Assembly: GCF_042651965.1 (NCBI RefSeq)
Contig: NZ_JBHSDY010000010.1
Span: 434,001-498,000 of the forward strand
Direction of reading: 5' to 3'
Source of the DNA: Castellaniella hirudinis
GTDB lineage: Bacteria; Pseudomonadota; Gammaproteobacteria; Burkholderiales; Burkholderiaceae_B
Length of the DNA: 64,000 nt
Below are positions 43,072 to 51,747 of the stretch, piece by piece. The position numbers were made by a program, and so were the translations under genes. Every line of letters starts with the position of its first letter. Within the stretch, counting starts at the first letter, position 1. Below the pieces are notes generated by a model. It saw nothing but the letters and a program-made list of their open reading frames with translations. It did no database searches and had not been told where the DNA came from.

Positions 43072-43112
43072 GTCTTTTGACCCGTGTCTTTTGACCCATG
43101 TCTTTTGCGGGG
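43071..43112 (+). repeat. Three tandem 14-bp repeats upstream of rpmI
   Basis: Repeat units TGTCTTTTGACCCG, TGTCTTTTGACCCA and TGTCTTTTGCGGGG lie head to tail. The third unit's GTCTTTTGC (43100-43108) is also matched by an exact inverted copy, GCAAAAGAC, at 43133-43141, able to form a 9-bp stem. The remaining leader up to 43267 contains no gene. Confidence 0.75.
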
Positions 43113-43267
43113 AAAGCAGGAAGTACAGAGCAGCAAAAGACAGAGCAGTAAAGGGGATACGCGCATGCAGGTTGCGCATGCCGGATCCGAATGTTCGCAA
43201 ATAGCCAGGTCTGACAAGCGCCCGAATCCCGGGTCACCTGGGTTTGCCAAGCCAACAGAGTATCGTC

Positions 43268-43465
43268 ATGCCCAAGATGAAGAGCAAAAAAGGCGCTTCC
43301 AAGCGCTTTAAGGTGCGCGGCAGTGGTTCCATCAAGCGCGGCCAGGCTTTCAAGCGTCACATCCTGACCAAGAAAACCACGAAAAACAAACGTCAGCTGC
43401 GCGGTTCGGCTGCTGTCCATGAAACCAACGTCGCCTCCGTGAAGGCGATGCTGCCTTTCGCCTGA
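43268..43465 (+). CDS. rpmI: Ribosomal protein L35
   Basis: The 65-residue basic protein (MPKMKSKKGASKRFKVRGSG at the start, then HILTKKTTKNKRQLRG) is standard L35 of the large subunit. It is co-transcribed with rplT 13 bases later. Normally infC precedes it directly; here it has a separate 268-base leader with repeats and stem-loops. Confidence 0.97.
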   Translation: MPKMKSKKGASKRFKVRGSGSIKRGQAFKRHILTKKTTKNKRQLRGSAAVHETNVASVKAMLPFA

Positions 43466-43478
43466 TCGGAGATTACAC

Positions 43479-43838
43479 ATGCCTCGCGTCAAACGCGGCG
43501 TCACCGCTCGTGCACGCCATAAAAAAGTCCTCAAGGCCGCCAAGGGTTACCGTGGCCGCCGCGGCAATGTATTCCGGGTCGCCAAGCAGGCGGTCATGCG
43601 CGCCGGCCAGTACGCCTACCGCGACCGCCGCAACAAGAAGCGCACCTTCCGCGCCCTGTGGATCACCCGTATCAACGCGGGCTGCCGCGAACTGGGTGTG
43701 ACCTACAGCGTCTTCATCGCCGGCCTGAAGAAGGCCTCGATCGAACTCGACCGCAAGGTCCTCGCCGACATGGCCGTGCACGACAAGGCGGGTTTTGCCG
43801 CCGTCGTGGCCCAGGCGAAATCTGCGCTGGCCGCCTGA
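43479..43838 (+). CDS. rplT: Ribosomal protein L20
   Basis: The 119-residue L20 (MPRVKRGVTARARHKKVLKA, AKGYRGRRGNVFRVAKQAV, YRDRRNKKRTFRALWI) binds 23S rRNA early in 50S assembly and in many bacteria represses rpmI-rplT translation through an mRNA leader site. Confidence 0.98.
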   Translation: MPRVKRGVTARARHKKVLKAAKGYRGRRGNVFRVAKQAVMRAGQYAYRDRRNKKRTFRALWITRINAGCRELGVTYSVFIAGLKKASIELDRKVLADMAVHDKAGFAAVVAQAKSALAA

Positions 43839-43872
43839 CCGACACAGTTTCGTTTTCGATTCTGTATCATCG

Positions 43873-43906
43873 CAAACGGAGCTCGATCGGGCTCCGTTTG
43901 TGTTTT
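43873..43906 (+). terminator. Intrinsic terminator or attenuator between rplT and pheS
   Basis: A perfect 10-bp stem CAAACGGAGC/GCTCCGTTTG with an 8-base loop is followed by TGTTTT, ten bases before the pheS start. Placed between rplT and pheS it could be an attenuator controlling pheST, or simply terminate the ribosomal-protein transcript. Confidence 0.75.
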
Positions 43907-43916
43907 GGAATGCACC

Positions 43917-44939
43917 ATGGACTCATCGCTCGACGAACTGATTGCCCAGGCCCGTGACCGCTTCGCCCAGGCCGGGGATGCCGCCACGCTGGAAAACGAA
44001 AAAGCCGCCTTTCTGGGCAAGCAGGGGTCGCTGACCGCGCTGCTCAAGGGCCTCGCGGCCTTGCAGGGCGAGGAAAAACGCACGCGCGGCGCGCAGATCA
44101 ACCAGGCCAAGCAGCAGGTCGAAGCGCTGTTGAACACGCGGCGCGCCGAAATGGCCCAGGCCGTGCTGGACCAGCGCCTGGCGGCCGAGACCATCGACGT
44201 CACCCTGCCGGGCCGAGGGCGCGGCGTGGGCGGCATCCATCCGGTGATCCGCACCTGGCAGCGTGTCGAGCAGATCTTCCGTTCCATCGGTTTCGACGTG
44301 GCCGACGGCCCCGAGATCGAGAACGACTGGACCAATTTCACGGCCCTGAACAATCCGGAAAACCATCCGGCGCGTTCCATGCAGGACACGTTCTACGTGG
44401 ACATGAAGGACGCAGGCGGGCTGCCGCTGGTGTTGCGCACCCACACCAGCCCCATGCAGGTGCGCTACGCCCGCATGAACAAGCCGCCCATCAAGGTCAT
44501 CGCCCCGGGACGCACCTACCGCGTCGACAGCGACGCCACCCATTCGCCGATGTTCCACCAGGTCGAGGGCCTGTGGATCGCCGAGGACATCTCTTTCGCG
44601 GACCTGAAAGGCGTCTACACGAATTTCCTGCGGGCCTTCTTCGAGACCGACGACCTGACGCTGCGCTTCCGGCCGTCGTTCTTCCCGTTTACCGAACCTT
44701 CGGCCGAAATCGACATGATGTTCACCTCGGGTCCCAACCAGGGCCGCTGGCTGGAAATCTCCGGCTCGGGCCAGGTGCATCCCCAGGTCGTGCGCAATTT
44801 CGGACTGGACCCGGAACGCTACATCGGTTTTGCCTTCGGCTCGGGCCTGGAGCGCCTGACCATGCTGCGCTACGGCGTGGACGACTTGCGCCAGTTCTTC
44901 GAAGGCGATCTGCGCTTCCTGCGCCAGTTCAACGACTAG
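43917..44939 (+). CDS. pheS: Phenylalanyl-tRNA synthetase alpha subunit
   Basis: The 340-residue catalytic subunit has an N-terminal coiled coil followed by class II motifs: HPVIRTWQRVEQIFRSIGFD, RTHTSPMQVRYARM, FHQVEGLWI, and the Phe pocket/motif 3 segment GFAFGSGLERLTMLRYGV. ATG 43917 is used; an in-frame TTG at 43905 would fall beside the terminator stem. Confidence 0.97.
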   Translation: MDSSLDELIAQARDRFAQAGDAATLENEKAAFLGKQGSLTALLKGLAALQGEEKRTRGAQINQAKQQVEALLNTRRAEMAQAVLDQRLAAETIDVTLPGRGRGVGGIHPVIRTWQRVEQIFRSIGFDVADGPEIENDWTNFTALNNPENHPARSMQDTFYVDMKDAGGLPLVLRTHTSPMQVRYARMNKPPIKVIAPGRTYRVDSDATHSPMFHQVEGLWIAEDISFADLKGVYTNFLRAFFETDDLTLRFRPSFFPFTEPSAEIDMMFTSGPNQGRWLEISGSGQVHPQVVRNFGLDPERYIGFAFGSGLERLTMLRYGVDDLRQFFEGDLRFLRQFND

Positions 44940-44972
44940 GCCCGTCGGCCTCAGTGATACGGAACCCGAATC

Positions 44973-47375
44973 ATGCAATTTCCCGAATCATGGCTGCGCG
45001 CCTGGGCTGATCCCGAGATCGACAGCCAGGAACTCGCCCATCGGCTGACCATGGCCGGCCTCGAAGTCGAGGACGCCGATCCCTATGCGCCGCCGTTTTC
45101 CGGCGTGGTGGTCGCGCGCATCGAATCGGCCGAGCCGCACCCGAACGCCGACAAGCTGCGCGTCTGCCAGGTCAATGACGGCTCGGGCGAGCCGCTGCAG
45201 ATCGTCTGCGGCGCGCCCAATGCCGCCGCCGGCCTGCTGGTGCCGCTGGCCCGCGTCGGCGCCGAATTGCCCGGCGGCATGCAGATCGGTCCCGTCAAGA
45301 TGCGGGGCGTCGAATCGCGCGGCATGCTGTGCTCGGCCCGCGAACTGGGCCTGTCCCAGGACCACGCCGGTCTGCTGGAGCTGTCCGCTGACCTGCAGCC
45401 GGGCCAGGACCTGCGCCAGGCGCTGGATCTGGACGACACGATCTACACCCTGAAGCTCACCCCCAACCGGGCCGATTGCCTGTCCATCCTCGGGGTGGCG
45501 CGCGAAGTCGCCGCGTTGACGGGCTGCGCGCTGCGCGCCCCGGACACGCCCAGCGTGCCGGTGACGCTGGACGAGCGGCTGCCCGTGGCCGTGCAGGCCC
45601 CGGACCTGTGCGGCCGCTTCGCCGGGCGCGTGGTGCGCGGCGTGAATGCGCGCGCGGCAACGCCCGACTGGATCAAGTCGCGCCTGGAGCGCGCCGGTCA
45701 GCGGCCGGTGTCGGCGCTGGTGGACATCTCCAACTACATCATGCTGGAACTGGGCCGTCCCACGCACGTCTTCGACCTTGCCAAGGTCCAGGGCGGCCTG
45801 ACGGTGCGCTGGGCGCGCGAGGGCGAACGACTGGAACTGCTGAACGACCAGACCGTCGATCTGACGTCCGACGTGGGCGTCATCGAGAGCGGCCGGGGGC
45901 TGGAAAGCCTGGCCGGCGTCATGGGCGGGCAGGCGTCGGCCGTGACGCTGGATACCACCGACGTCTACCTGGAAGCCGCCTTCTGGTGGCCGGAGGCCGT
46001 CATGGGCCTCACGCGCCGCTTCAAGCTCAATTCCGAGGCGGCCCACCGTTTCGAGCGCGGGGTGGATTTCGCCACCATTCCCGAACAATTGAATGTCATG
46101 ACGGCCCTGATCCTGGAGGTCTGCGGCGGCCAGGCCGGTCCGTTGGACGACCAGGTCGTCAATCTGCCCGCGCGCGAGCCGGTGCGCATGCGCCTGGCGC
46201 GTTGCGCCCGCGTGCTGGGGATCGCGCTGGACGCCGAGGCCGTGGGCGCCGTCTTCACGCGTCTGGGCTTTGCCTACGAACGCCAGGGCGACGATTTCAT
46301 CGTCACGCCGCCGGCGGCGCGCTTCGACCTGACGATCGAGGAAGACCTGATCGAGGAAGTCGCCCGCATCTACGGTTTCGACCGCATCCCCGATCTGCCT
46401 CCGGTGGCGCCCGCCGTCATGCGGGTGGCGCCCGAGGTCCAGTATGGCCCGCATGCGCTGCGCGCCGCCCTGGCTGCGCGCGACTACCAGGAAGTCATCA
46501 ACTTCTCCTTCGTCGAGGAAGCCTGGGAACGGGATTATTGCGGCAACGCCGACCCCATCCGCCTGTTGAACCCCATCGCCAGCCAGTTGGCGGTGATGCG
46601 TTCCGGTCTGATCGGCGGGCTGCTGGCCAATATCGCCCACAACGCCAAGCATCGTCAGACGCGCGTCCGTGTCTTCGAGCTGGGCCGTGTGTTCGCCCGC
46701 GATGCTTCGGTGGCCGACGGCGGCCTGACCGTGGCGGGCGTCGCCCAGCCCACGCATCTGGCTGCGGCGGCCTGGGGGCCGGCGCAGGCAGAACAATGGG
46801 GTGAACCGGTCCGTCCGGTGGACTTCTTTGACGTCAAGCGCGACCTGGAGGCCCTGCTGGGCGCGCGTGCGGCCGGTCTGCGCTGCGAGGCGGCCGCGCA
46901 TCCCGCGCTGCATCCGGGCCGCAGCGCCCGCCTGCTGCTGGACGGCCGGGCGATCGGCTGGCTGGGCGAGGTTCACCCGCGCTGGGCGCAGGCCCTGGAC
47001 CTGCCGCACGCGCCCGTCGTCTTTGAATTGGACGCCGAAGCGGTATCCGAACGTGTCTTCCCCCAACCGCGCGAACAGTCCAGGCAGCCCGTGGTGGTGC
47101 GGGATCTGGCGATCTGGGTGGACGCGGGCGTGCCGTGGCAGTCGCTGCTTGATACACTGCAGCAGCGGATCGCGGCCGATGCGGCCCTTTCCGTGGTCAA
47201 AGACATTAAACTGTTCGATATCTGGCGCGAAGCCGCGACTGCCCAACAGCGCAGTCTGGCGTTGCGCCTGTGGTTCCAGGGCCGTGATACGACGCTGGAA
47301 GACCATCAAGTCGAACATTGCGTGCAAAGCCTGCTCGACGCCTTGATCCAGGCTCATGGCGCGCGTCTGCGTTGA
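44973..47375 (+). CDS. pheT: Phenylalanyl-tRNA synthetase beta subunit
   Basis: The 800-residue beta subunit has the EMAP-like tRNA-binding N-terminus (VVARIESAEPHPNADKLRVC), B3/B4 editing region, B5 domain, the pseudo-catalytic core and C-terminal FDX anticodon-binding domain. It assembles with PheS as an alpha2-beta2 enzyme. ihfA follows after 15 bases. Confidence 0.97.
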   Translation: MQFPESWLRAWADPEIDSQELAHRLTMAGLEVEDADPYAPPFSGVVVARIESAEPHPNADKLRVCQVNDGSGEPLQIVCGAPNAAAGLLVPLARVGAELPGGMQIGPVKMRGVESRGMLCSARELGLSQDHAGLLELSADLQPGQDLRQALDLDDTIYTLKLTPNRADCLSILGVAREVAALTGCALRAPDTPSVPVTLDERLPVAVQAPDLCGRFAGRVVRGVNARAATPDWIKSRLERAGQRPVSALVDISNYIMLELGRPTHVFDLAKVQGGLTVRWAREGERLELLNDQTVDLTSDVGVIESGRGLESLAGVMGGQASAVTLDTTDVYLEAAFWWPEAVMGLTRRFKLNSEAAHRFERGVDFATIPEQLNVMTALILEVCGGQAGPLDDQVVNLPAREPVRMRLARCARVLGIALDAEAVGAVFTRLGFAYERQGDDFIVTPPAARFDLTIEEDLIEEVARIYGFDRIPDLPPVAPAVMRVAPEVQYGPHALRAALAARDYQEVINFSFVEEAWERDYCGNADPIRLLNPIASQLAVMRSGLIGGLLANIAHNAKHRQTRVRVFELGRVFARDASVADGGLTVAGVAQPTHLAAAAWGPAQAEQWGEPVRPVDFFDVKRDLEALLGARAAGLRCEAAAHPALHPGRSARLLLDGRAIGWLGEVHPRWAQALDLPHAPVVFELDAEAVSERVFPQPREQSRQPVVVRDLAIWVDAGVPWQSLLDTLQQRIAADAALSVVKDIKLFDIWREAATAQQRSLALRLWFQGRDTTLEDHQVEHCVQSLLDALIQAHGARLR

Positions 47376-47390
47376 TAGGAGAAATCGCGG

Positions 47391-47699
47391 GTGAATACGG
47401 ATCGGACGCTCACCAAAGCCCACCTGGCCGAACTGCTGTTCGAGCGCGTGGGCCTGAACAAACGCGAAGCCAAAGACATCGTGGACACGTTCTTCTCCGA
47501 AGTCCGCGATGCTTTGGTCCAGGGGACCGAGGTCAAGCTGTCGGGTTTCGGCAGCTTTCAGGTGCGCAACAAGCCGCCGCGCCCGGGTCGCAACCCCAAG
47601 ACCGGCGAGGTCATCCCGATCGCCGCGCGCCGGGTGGTCACGTTCCACGCCAGCCAGAAACTGAAGGACGGCGTGGGCGCTGACGGAGACGCTGCATGA
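47391..47699 (+). CDS. ihfA: Integration host factor alpha subunit
   Basis: The 102-residue DNA-bending protein starts at GTG 47391 after GGAGAAATC. Hallmarks: LTKAHLAELLFERVGLNKRE, VKLSGFGSFQVRNK, RPGRNPKTGEVIPIAARRVV, the last containing the Pro loop that kinks DNA. It is needed among other things for sigma-54 activation, relevant to glnK-amtB in this window. Confidence 0.97.
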   Translation: MNTDRTLTKAHLAELLFERVGLNKREAKDIVDTFFSEVRDALVQGTEVKLSGFGSFQVRNKPPRPGRNPKTGEVIPIAARRVVTFHASQKLKDGVGADGDAA

Positions 47700-48121
47700 C
47701 GGCCGCCGCGACCCCTGCGGTCGTGCTGCCGCCGATCCCCGCCAAGCGCTACTTCACCATTGGCGAAGTCTCTGAACTGTGCGGGGTCAAGCCGCACATC
47801 CTGCGCTACTGGGAACAGGAATTCGTCCAGCTCAAGCCGGTCAAGCGGCGCGGCAACCGGCGCTACTACCAGCACCACGAAGTCCTGCTGGTGCGCCGTA
47901 TCCGCGATCTGCTCTACGAACAGGGCTTTACCATCGCCGGGGCGCGCAACCGCCTGGGGGACAGCGGTGACGTACCGCACGACCAGGACGCCGCCGTGCG
48001 CCTGAGCGGCGCCGAACTGCAGGCGCTGCGGGCCGATCTGGTGTCCGCGCGCGATCGCCTGGCCCAGGCCCTGGACGGCAACCGTCAGGCCCATCAGGCG
48101 GCGGGGCTGCTGGATCTTTGA
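47696..48121 (+). CDS. MerR-family regulator (ihfA-linked)
   Basis: The 141-residue protein has the winged-helix MerR domain (YFTIGEVSELCGVKPHILRY, WEQEF, RRGNRRYYQHHEVLLVRRIR) and a short C-terminal coiled coil, but no metal-binding Cys pattern. This regulator constantly follows ihfA in proteobacteria, with no settled target. ATGA overlap with ihfA. Confidence 0.92.
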   Translation: MTAAATPAVVLPPIPAKRYFTIGEVSELCGVKPHILRYWEQEFVQLKPVKRRGNRRYYQHHEVLLVRRIRDLLYEQGFTIAGARNRLGDSGDVPHDQDAAVRLSGAELQALRADLVSARDRLAQALDGNRQAHQAAGLLDL

Positions 48122-48148
48122 GTCCGCCCGTTATCGGGGCGGCATGCG

Positions 48149-48179
48149 AAAACGCCGGGACATCATCCCGGCGTTTTTC
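48149..48179 (+). terminator. Intrinsic terminator
   Basis: A 12-bp stem AAAACGCCGGGA/TCCCGGCGTTTT with a CATCA loop and five T. It ends the rpmI-to-merR run and, read backwards, the anti-sigma transcript. Confidence 0.92.
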
Positions 48180-48223
48180 TTGTGGTGCGAAAAAAACTCC
48201 ACGCTGCACAGTCTGCGACTGCT

Positions 48224-48700
48224 TCAGTGGCTTTCCAGATGGACAGGCTGCTGGATGATGGTGCCGACGGGGGCCGGTTTGAGGCTGGCCCAGAGCGCCA
48301 GGGCGGCCAATCCCAGCGCCACGGCGATGCCCGCCGCGACGGCCACGCGACCGCGCCGCAGGCGCGTCCCGCGCGGGGCGCGGCGACGCGGCGGTTCGTC
48401 GCCGGACGCGGGATGCGGATCGGCGTCACCCCCGCGGGTTTCGCCCATGACGGCCAGATCTTCCATTTCCATGCCCAGGCTCTGGCGGATGCGGTCCAGC
48501 ACCGCATCGGGCGCGGGCTGGGCGGGCAGGGCGTCGACAATGCCCAGGAAATAAGCTTCCCATTTCAGGGCGCGGGCAGCCGCTGCGTCGTCGTGGGCCA
48601 GGCGCGCCTGGATATCGGCCACGCGGTCGGGCATGTCCAGGCCCAGCACGTAGCGGGCGACCTCGTCGTCGGAGTAGGAGCGGTGTTTATGCGTGCTCAT
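48224..48700 (-). CDS. Anti-sigma factor (single membrane helix)
   Basis: The 158-residue protein has an N-terminal helical region (DDEVARYVLGLDMPDRVADI, DIQARLAHDDAAAARALKWE), a cytoplasmic linker, one membrane helix near the C-terminus (about 122-142, VAVAAGIAVALGLAALALWA) and a short outer tail. The layout matches RskA-type anti-sigma factors; it has no Cys, so it is not a zinc-binding redox anti-sigma. Its start overlaps the sigma gene stop (ATGA). Confidence 0.8.
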   Translation of the reverse strand: MSTHKHRSYSDDEVARYVLGLDMPDRVADIQARLAHDDAAAARALKWEAYFLGIVDALPAQPAPDAVLDRIRQSLGMEMEDLAVMGETRGGDADPHPASGDEPPRRRAPRGTRLRRGRVAVAAGIAVALGLAALALWASLKPAPVGTIIQQPVHLESH

Positions 48701-49224
48701 GCGTGCACCGCCCCGTCGATGTGCGCCAGGGCCGCGCTGAGCGAGGCCTCGATATCGGGTTCGGAACGGTCCAGGCGTGCGGCGATGCGGGCCGGATTGC
48801 CGCCGTGCAGGTAGGCCTGCAGCAAGGCATCGAGTTGCGGGCCGGGCAGGGCGGCCAATGCGCCGGCGATGGTGCCGGCCGGCGCATTGGCCGGCAGATC
48901 GAGGGCGGGCAGGGGCGTGTTCTCCGCCGGATGGCGGCCATCGGCACGCATCTGCCGCGCATGGGCCGACGCGCGGTAGCGCAGGATGCTGTAGACCCAG
49001 GCGCGTGCGGTGCCGATCGCCGGGCTGTAGCCGGCGGCGTTGCGCCAGATCAGGACGAAGGTCTCGTGCAGCACGGTGTCAGCCGCGTCGGGGTCGTCCA
49101 GCATGGCCAGCGCCAGGGCGCGCATGGCGGGGGATTCATGGCGGTACAGCGCCAGGAAGGCGGCGCGGTCGCCGGCCGCGCAGGCACTTAATTCCGCTTC
49201 GAAATCGAAAACTGAAACAGTCAT
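48697..49224 (-). CDS. ECF sigma factor
   Basis: A sigma-70 family regulator of about 175 residues with region 2 (ADTVLHETFVLIWRNAAGYS, ARAWVYSILRYRASAHAR) and region 4 (LPGPQLDALLQAYLHGGNPA, RIAARLDRSEPDIEASLSAA). Start ATG 49224 follows GGGAAAG; ATG 49242 would add six residues. With its membrane anti-sigma it should respond to an envelope signal. Possible target promoters carry GGAAC, as in the palindrome at 49282-49297. Confidence 0.85.
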   Translation of the reverse strand: MTVSVFDFEAELSACAAGDRAAFLALYRHESPAMRALALAMLDDPDAADTVLHETFVLIWRNAAGYSPAIGTARAWVYSILRYRASAHARQMRADGRHPAENTPLPALDLPANAPAGTIAGALAALPGPQLDALLQAYLHGGNPARIAARLDRSEPDIEASLSAALAHIDGAVHA

Positions 49225-49281
49225 ACAATCTTTCCCGTTCACCGGGTCTCGGGATGCGCCGATCAGGCGGCGTGTCCTCTA

Positions 49282-49297
49282 GGGAACAGTGGTTCCC
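49282..49297. promoter_or_regulatory. Palindrome GGGAAC-N4-GTTCCC between sigma and Atm1 genes
   Basis: A 6-4-6 palindrome in the divergent gap. Each strand offers GGAAC, a common -35 core for ECF sigma factors, so autoregulation or divergent control is possible. The matching -10 elements were not convincingly found. Confidence 0.4.
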
Positions 49298-49386
49298 CAG
49301 GAATGCCATTATTGTATGCGGACCGGCGGCGTACATCCTGTCATTCACTGTGCGATTCGTCACTCGCCTGTTTTTCGGATATTTCC

Positions 49387-51180
49387 ATGCGCTTTTCCCA
49401 CACCGGTCCCGCGCCCGCGCGGCGTGACGATTGGCTGACCTTGAAGACGCTGTGGCCGTACGTCTGGGCCTTTCGCGGCCGGGTCGTGCTGGCTTTCGTC
49501 TGCCTGGTCGTGGCCAAGGTCGCCAACGTCGCCACGCCGGTCTGGCTCAAGGACATCGTCGATGCGCTGGGCGTGGCGCCGACGCTGATGGCCGTGCCGC
49601 TGGCGGCCCTGCTGGGCTATGGCCTGTCGCGTCTGGCGACCTCGGTGTTCGGCGAGCTGCGCGACGCCCTGTTCGCCCGCGTGACCCAGGGGGCCATCCA
49701 GCAGGTGGCCAGCCAGGTCTTCCGCCATCTGCTGGCGCTGTCGCTGCGCTTTCACATGGGTCGGCGCACCGGCGGGCTGACGCGCGACATCGAACGCGGC
49801 ACCAAAGGCATCGGTTTCCTGCTCAATTTCATGGTCTTCAACATCGTGCCCACGCTGCTGGAGATCGCCATGGTCGCGGGCGTGCTGCTGTGGCGCTATG
49901 ACTGGATCTTTGCCGCATTGACCCTGGGGACCATCGCCGCCTACGTGCTGTTCACGCTGAAGGTCACCGAACGCCGCATGGCCTACCGCCGCACCATGAA
50001 CACGCTGGACAGCCAGGCCAACGGCCGGGCGGTCGACGCGCTGCTGAACTACGAGACCGTCAAGTATTTCGGCAACGAGGCCTACGAGAGCCGCCGCTAC
50101 GACGCCGACATGACGCGCTGGGTGGATTCGGCCGTGCGCAACCAGGTGTCGCTGAATCTGCTGAACATGGGGCAGGGCGTCATCATCACCCTGGGCATGA
50201 CCGCGCTGCTGTGGCAATCGGCGCGCGGCGTGGTGCAAGGCGTCATGACCGTGGGCGACGTGGTGCTGGTGTCGGCGTACCTGACCCAGTTGTACGCGCC
50301 GCTGAATTTCCTGGGTTTCGTCTACCGCGAGATCAAGCACGCCCTGGCCGACATGGAGCGCATGTTCGACCTGCTGGGCAATCGGCAGGAAGTGGCCGAC
50401 CGTCCCGATGCGACCGCCCTGCAGGCGGGCCAGGCCAGCCTGTCTTTCGAGGCGGTGGATTTTGCCTATCAATCGGATCGTCCGATCCTGCATCAGGTGA
50501 GTTTCAGCGTGCCGGCCGGCGGTTCGCTGGCCGTGGTCGGGGCCTCGGGCGCCGGGAAATCGACGCTGTCGCGCCTGCTGTTCCGCTTCTATGATCCGAC
50601 CGCGGGCTGTGTGCGGGTCAATGGCCGCGACATCCGCGACTACACCCAGGCCAGCCTGCGCGCCCATATCGGCATCGTGCCGCAGGATACGGTGCTGTTC
50701 AACGACAGCATCGGCTACAACATCGGCTACGGCCGTCCGGACGCCACCCAGGACGACATCGAGCAGGCGGCGCGGGCCGCCCACATCCATGACTTCATCG
50801 CTTCGCTGCCCCAGGGCTACGAAACCCCGGTGGGCGAACGTGGGTTAAAATTATCCGGCGGTGAAAAACAGCGCGTCGCGATTGCCCGCGCGCTGCTCAA
50901 ATCCCCCCCGATTCTGGTCTTCGACGAAGCCACCAGCGCCCTGGATACGCGCACCGAGCGCGCCATCCAGTCGCAGTTGGAACGCATCGCCCAGGGGCGC
51001 ACCACGCTCATCATCGCGCACCGCCTGTCGACGATCGTCCATGCCGACCACATTCTGGTGATGGAAGCCGGCCGCGTGGTCGAGCAGGGCACCCACACGG
51101 CGCTGCTGGCCCTGGACGGGCGCTACGCCCGGATGTGGAATCTGCAACAGTCCCACCCCGAACTGGATACTAGGGTTTGA
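49387..51180 (+). CDS. Atm1-type ABC exporter (fused membrane and ATPase domains)
   Basis: The 597-residue half-transporter has six membrane helices and an ATPase domain with Walker A VVGASGAGKSTLSR, signature LKLSGGEKQRVAIAR, Walker B ILVFDEATSALD and H-loop IIAHRLSTI. RTGGLTRDIERGTKGIGFLL is specific to the Atm1/HMT1 branch, which exports glutathione-linked sulfur or metal compounds. ATG 49387 is preferred. The suf regulator lies 58 bases downstream, linking it with iron-sulfur metabolism. Confidence 0.92.
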   Translation: MRFSHTGPAPARRDDWLTLKTLWPYVWAFRGRVVLAFVCLVVAKVANVATPVWLKDIVDALGVAPTLMAVPLAALLGYGLSRLATSVFGELRDALFARVTQGAIQQVASQVFRHLLALSLRFHMGRRTGGLTRDIERGTKGIGFLLNFMVFNIVPTLLEIAMVAGVLLWRYDWIFAALTLGTIAAYVLFTLKVTERRMAYRRTMNTLDSQANGRAVDALLNYETVKYFGNEAYESRRYDADMTRWVDSAVRNQVSLNLLNMGQGVIITLGMTALLWQSARGVVQGVMTVGDVVLVSAYLTQLYAPLNFLGFVYREIKHALADMERMFDLLGNRQEVADRPDATALQAGQASLSFEAVDFAYQSDRPILHQVSFSVPAGGSLAVVGASGAGKSTLSRLLFRFYDPTAGCVRVNGRDIRDYTQASLRAHIGIVPQDTVLFNDSIGYNIGYGRPDATQDDIEQAARAAHIHDFIASLPQGYETPVGERGLKLSGGEKQRVAIARALLKSPPILVFDEATSALDTRTERAIQSQLERIAQGRTTLIIAHRLSTIVHADHILVMEAGRVVEQGTHTALLALDGRYARMWNLQQSHPELDTRV

Positions 51181-51206
51181 CCTATATCGTACCAAAGAGG
51201 TACTAT
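51177..51206 (+). promoter_or_regulatory. suf promoter with Rrf2-type operator
   Basis: TTGACC (51177-51182) and TACTAT (51201-51206), 18 bases apart, form a plausible sigma-70 promoter. The palindrome GTACC-AAAGA-GGTAC (51189-51203) covers the spacer and -10 edge, where an iron-sulfur-sensing Rrf2 repressor would bind. It begins within the last codons of the Atm1 gene. Confidence 0.7.
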
Positions 51207-51238
51207 TTGGTTTTCAACGCCCGTCCCTGGAACCCCCG

Positions 51239-51747
51239 ATGCTGCGGATCAGCAAGATCGTCGATTACGGAATCCTCGTGCTCACGCACATGGCTGCCCG
51301 TCCGACGCATGTGTGCAGCGCAGCCGAACTGGCGAGTGACCTGGGCCTGGGCCAGCCCGTCGTCAGCAAAGTCCTGAAACTGCTGGCCCAGCATGGCCTG
51401 GTCGCCAGCACGCGCGGCGCCCACGGCGGCTACCGCCTGGGACGCGAGGCCGAGCACATCAATGTCGCCCAAATCATCGACGCACTCGAGGATCAGCCTT
51501 TCGGCCTGACCGAATGCACGGCCTTGCCGGGCGCGTGCAGCGTCGAAGGCGCCTGCCACATCCGTTCCCACTGGCAACGCATCAACCGCATCGTGCGCCA
51601 CACGCTGGAATCCGTCACGGTGGCCGACATGCTCGACGGCGAGGGCCCCGGCGCGCTCGCCGCGCCCGCGTCCGCCGTTCCGGTCCCCGCGCCCAAGGCC
51701 GGCGCGCGCCGGGCCATCACGAATATCACGAACTGGAGTCTGTCCAA

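Noticed and set aside
43071..43141. Possible small CRISPR array
   Set aside because: Units are 14 bp, directly abutting with no spacers, and no cas genes are present.
43848..43865. Phe-Arg-Phe-Arg-Phe codon run before pheS, as in a pheST attenuator leader peptide
   Set aside because: The run is in frame after the rplT stop, but no ATG, GTG or TTG lies between that stop and the first Phe codon, so no leader peptide can be translated from a normal start.
44988..47648. Minus-strand open frame of 886 codons across pheT and ihfA
   Set aside because: It is a mirror of pheT and ihfA, His/Gln/Arg/Gly-rich with no domain; the plus-strand genes are unambiguous.
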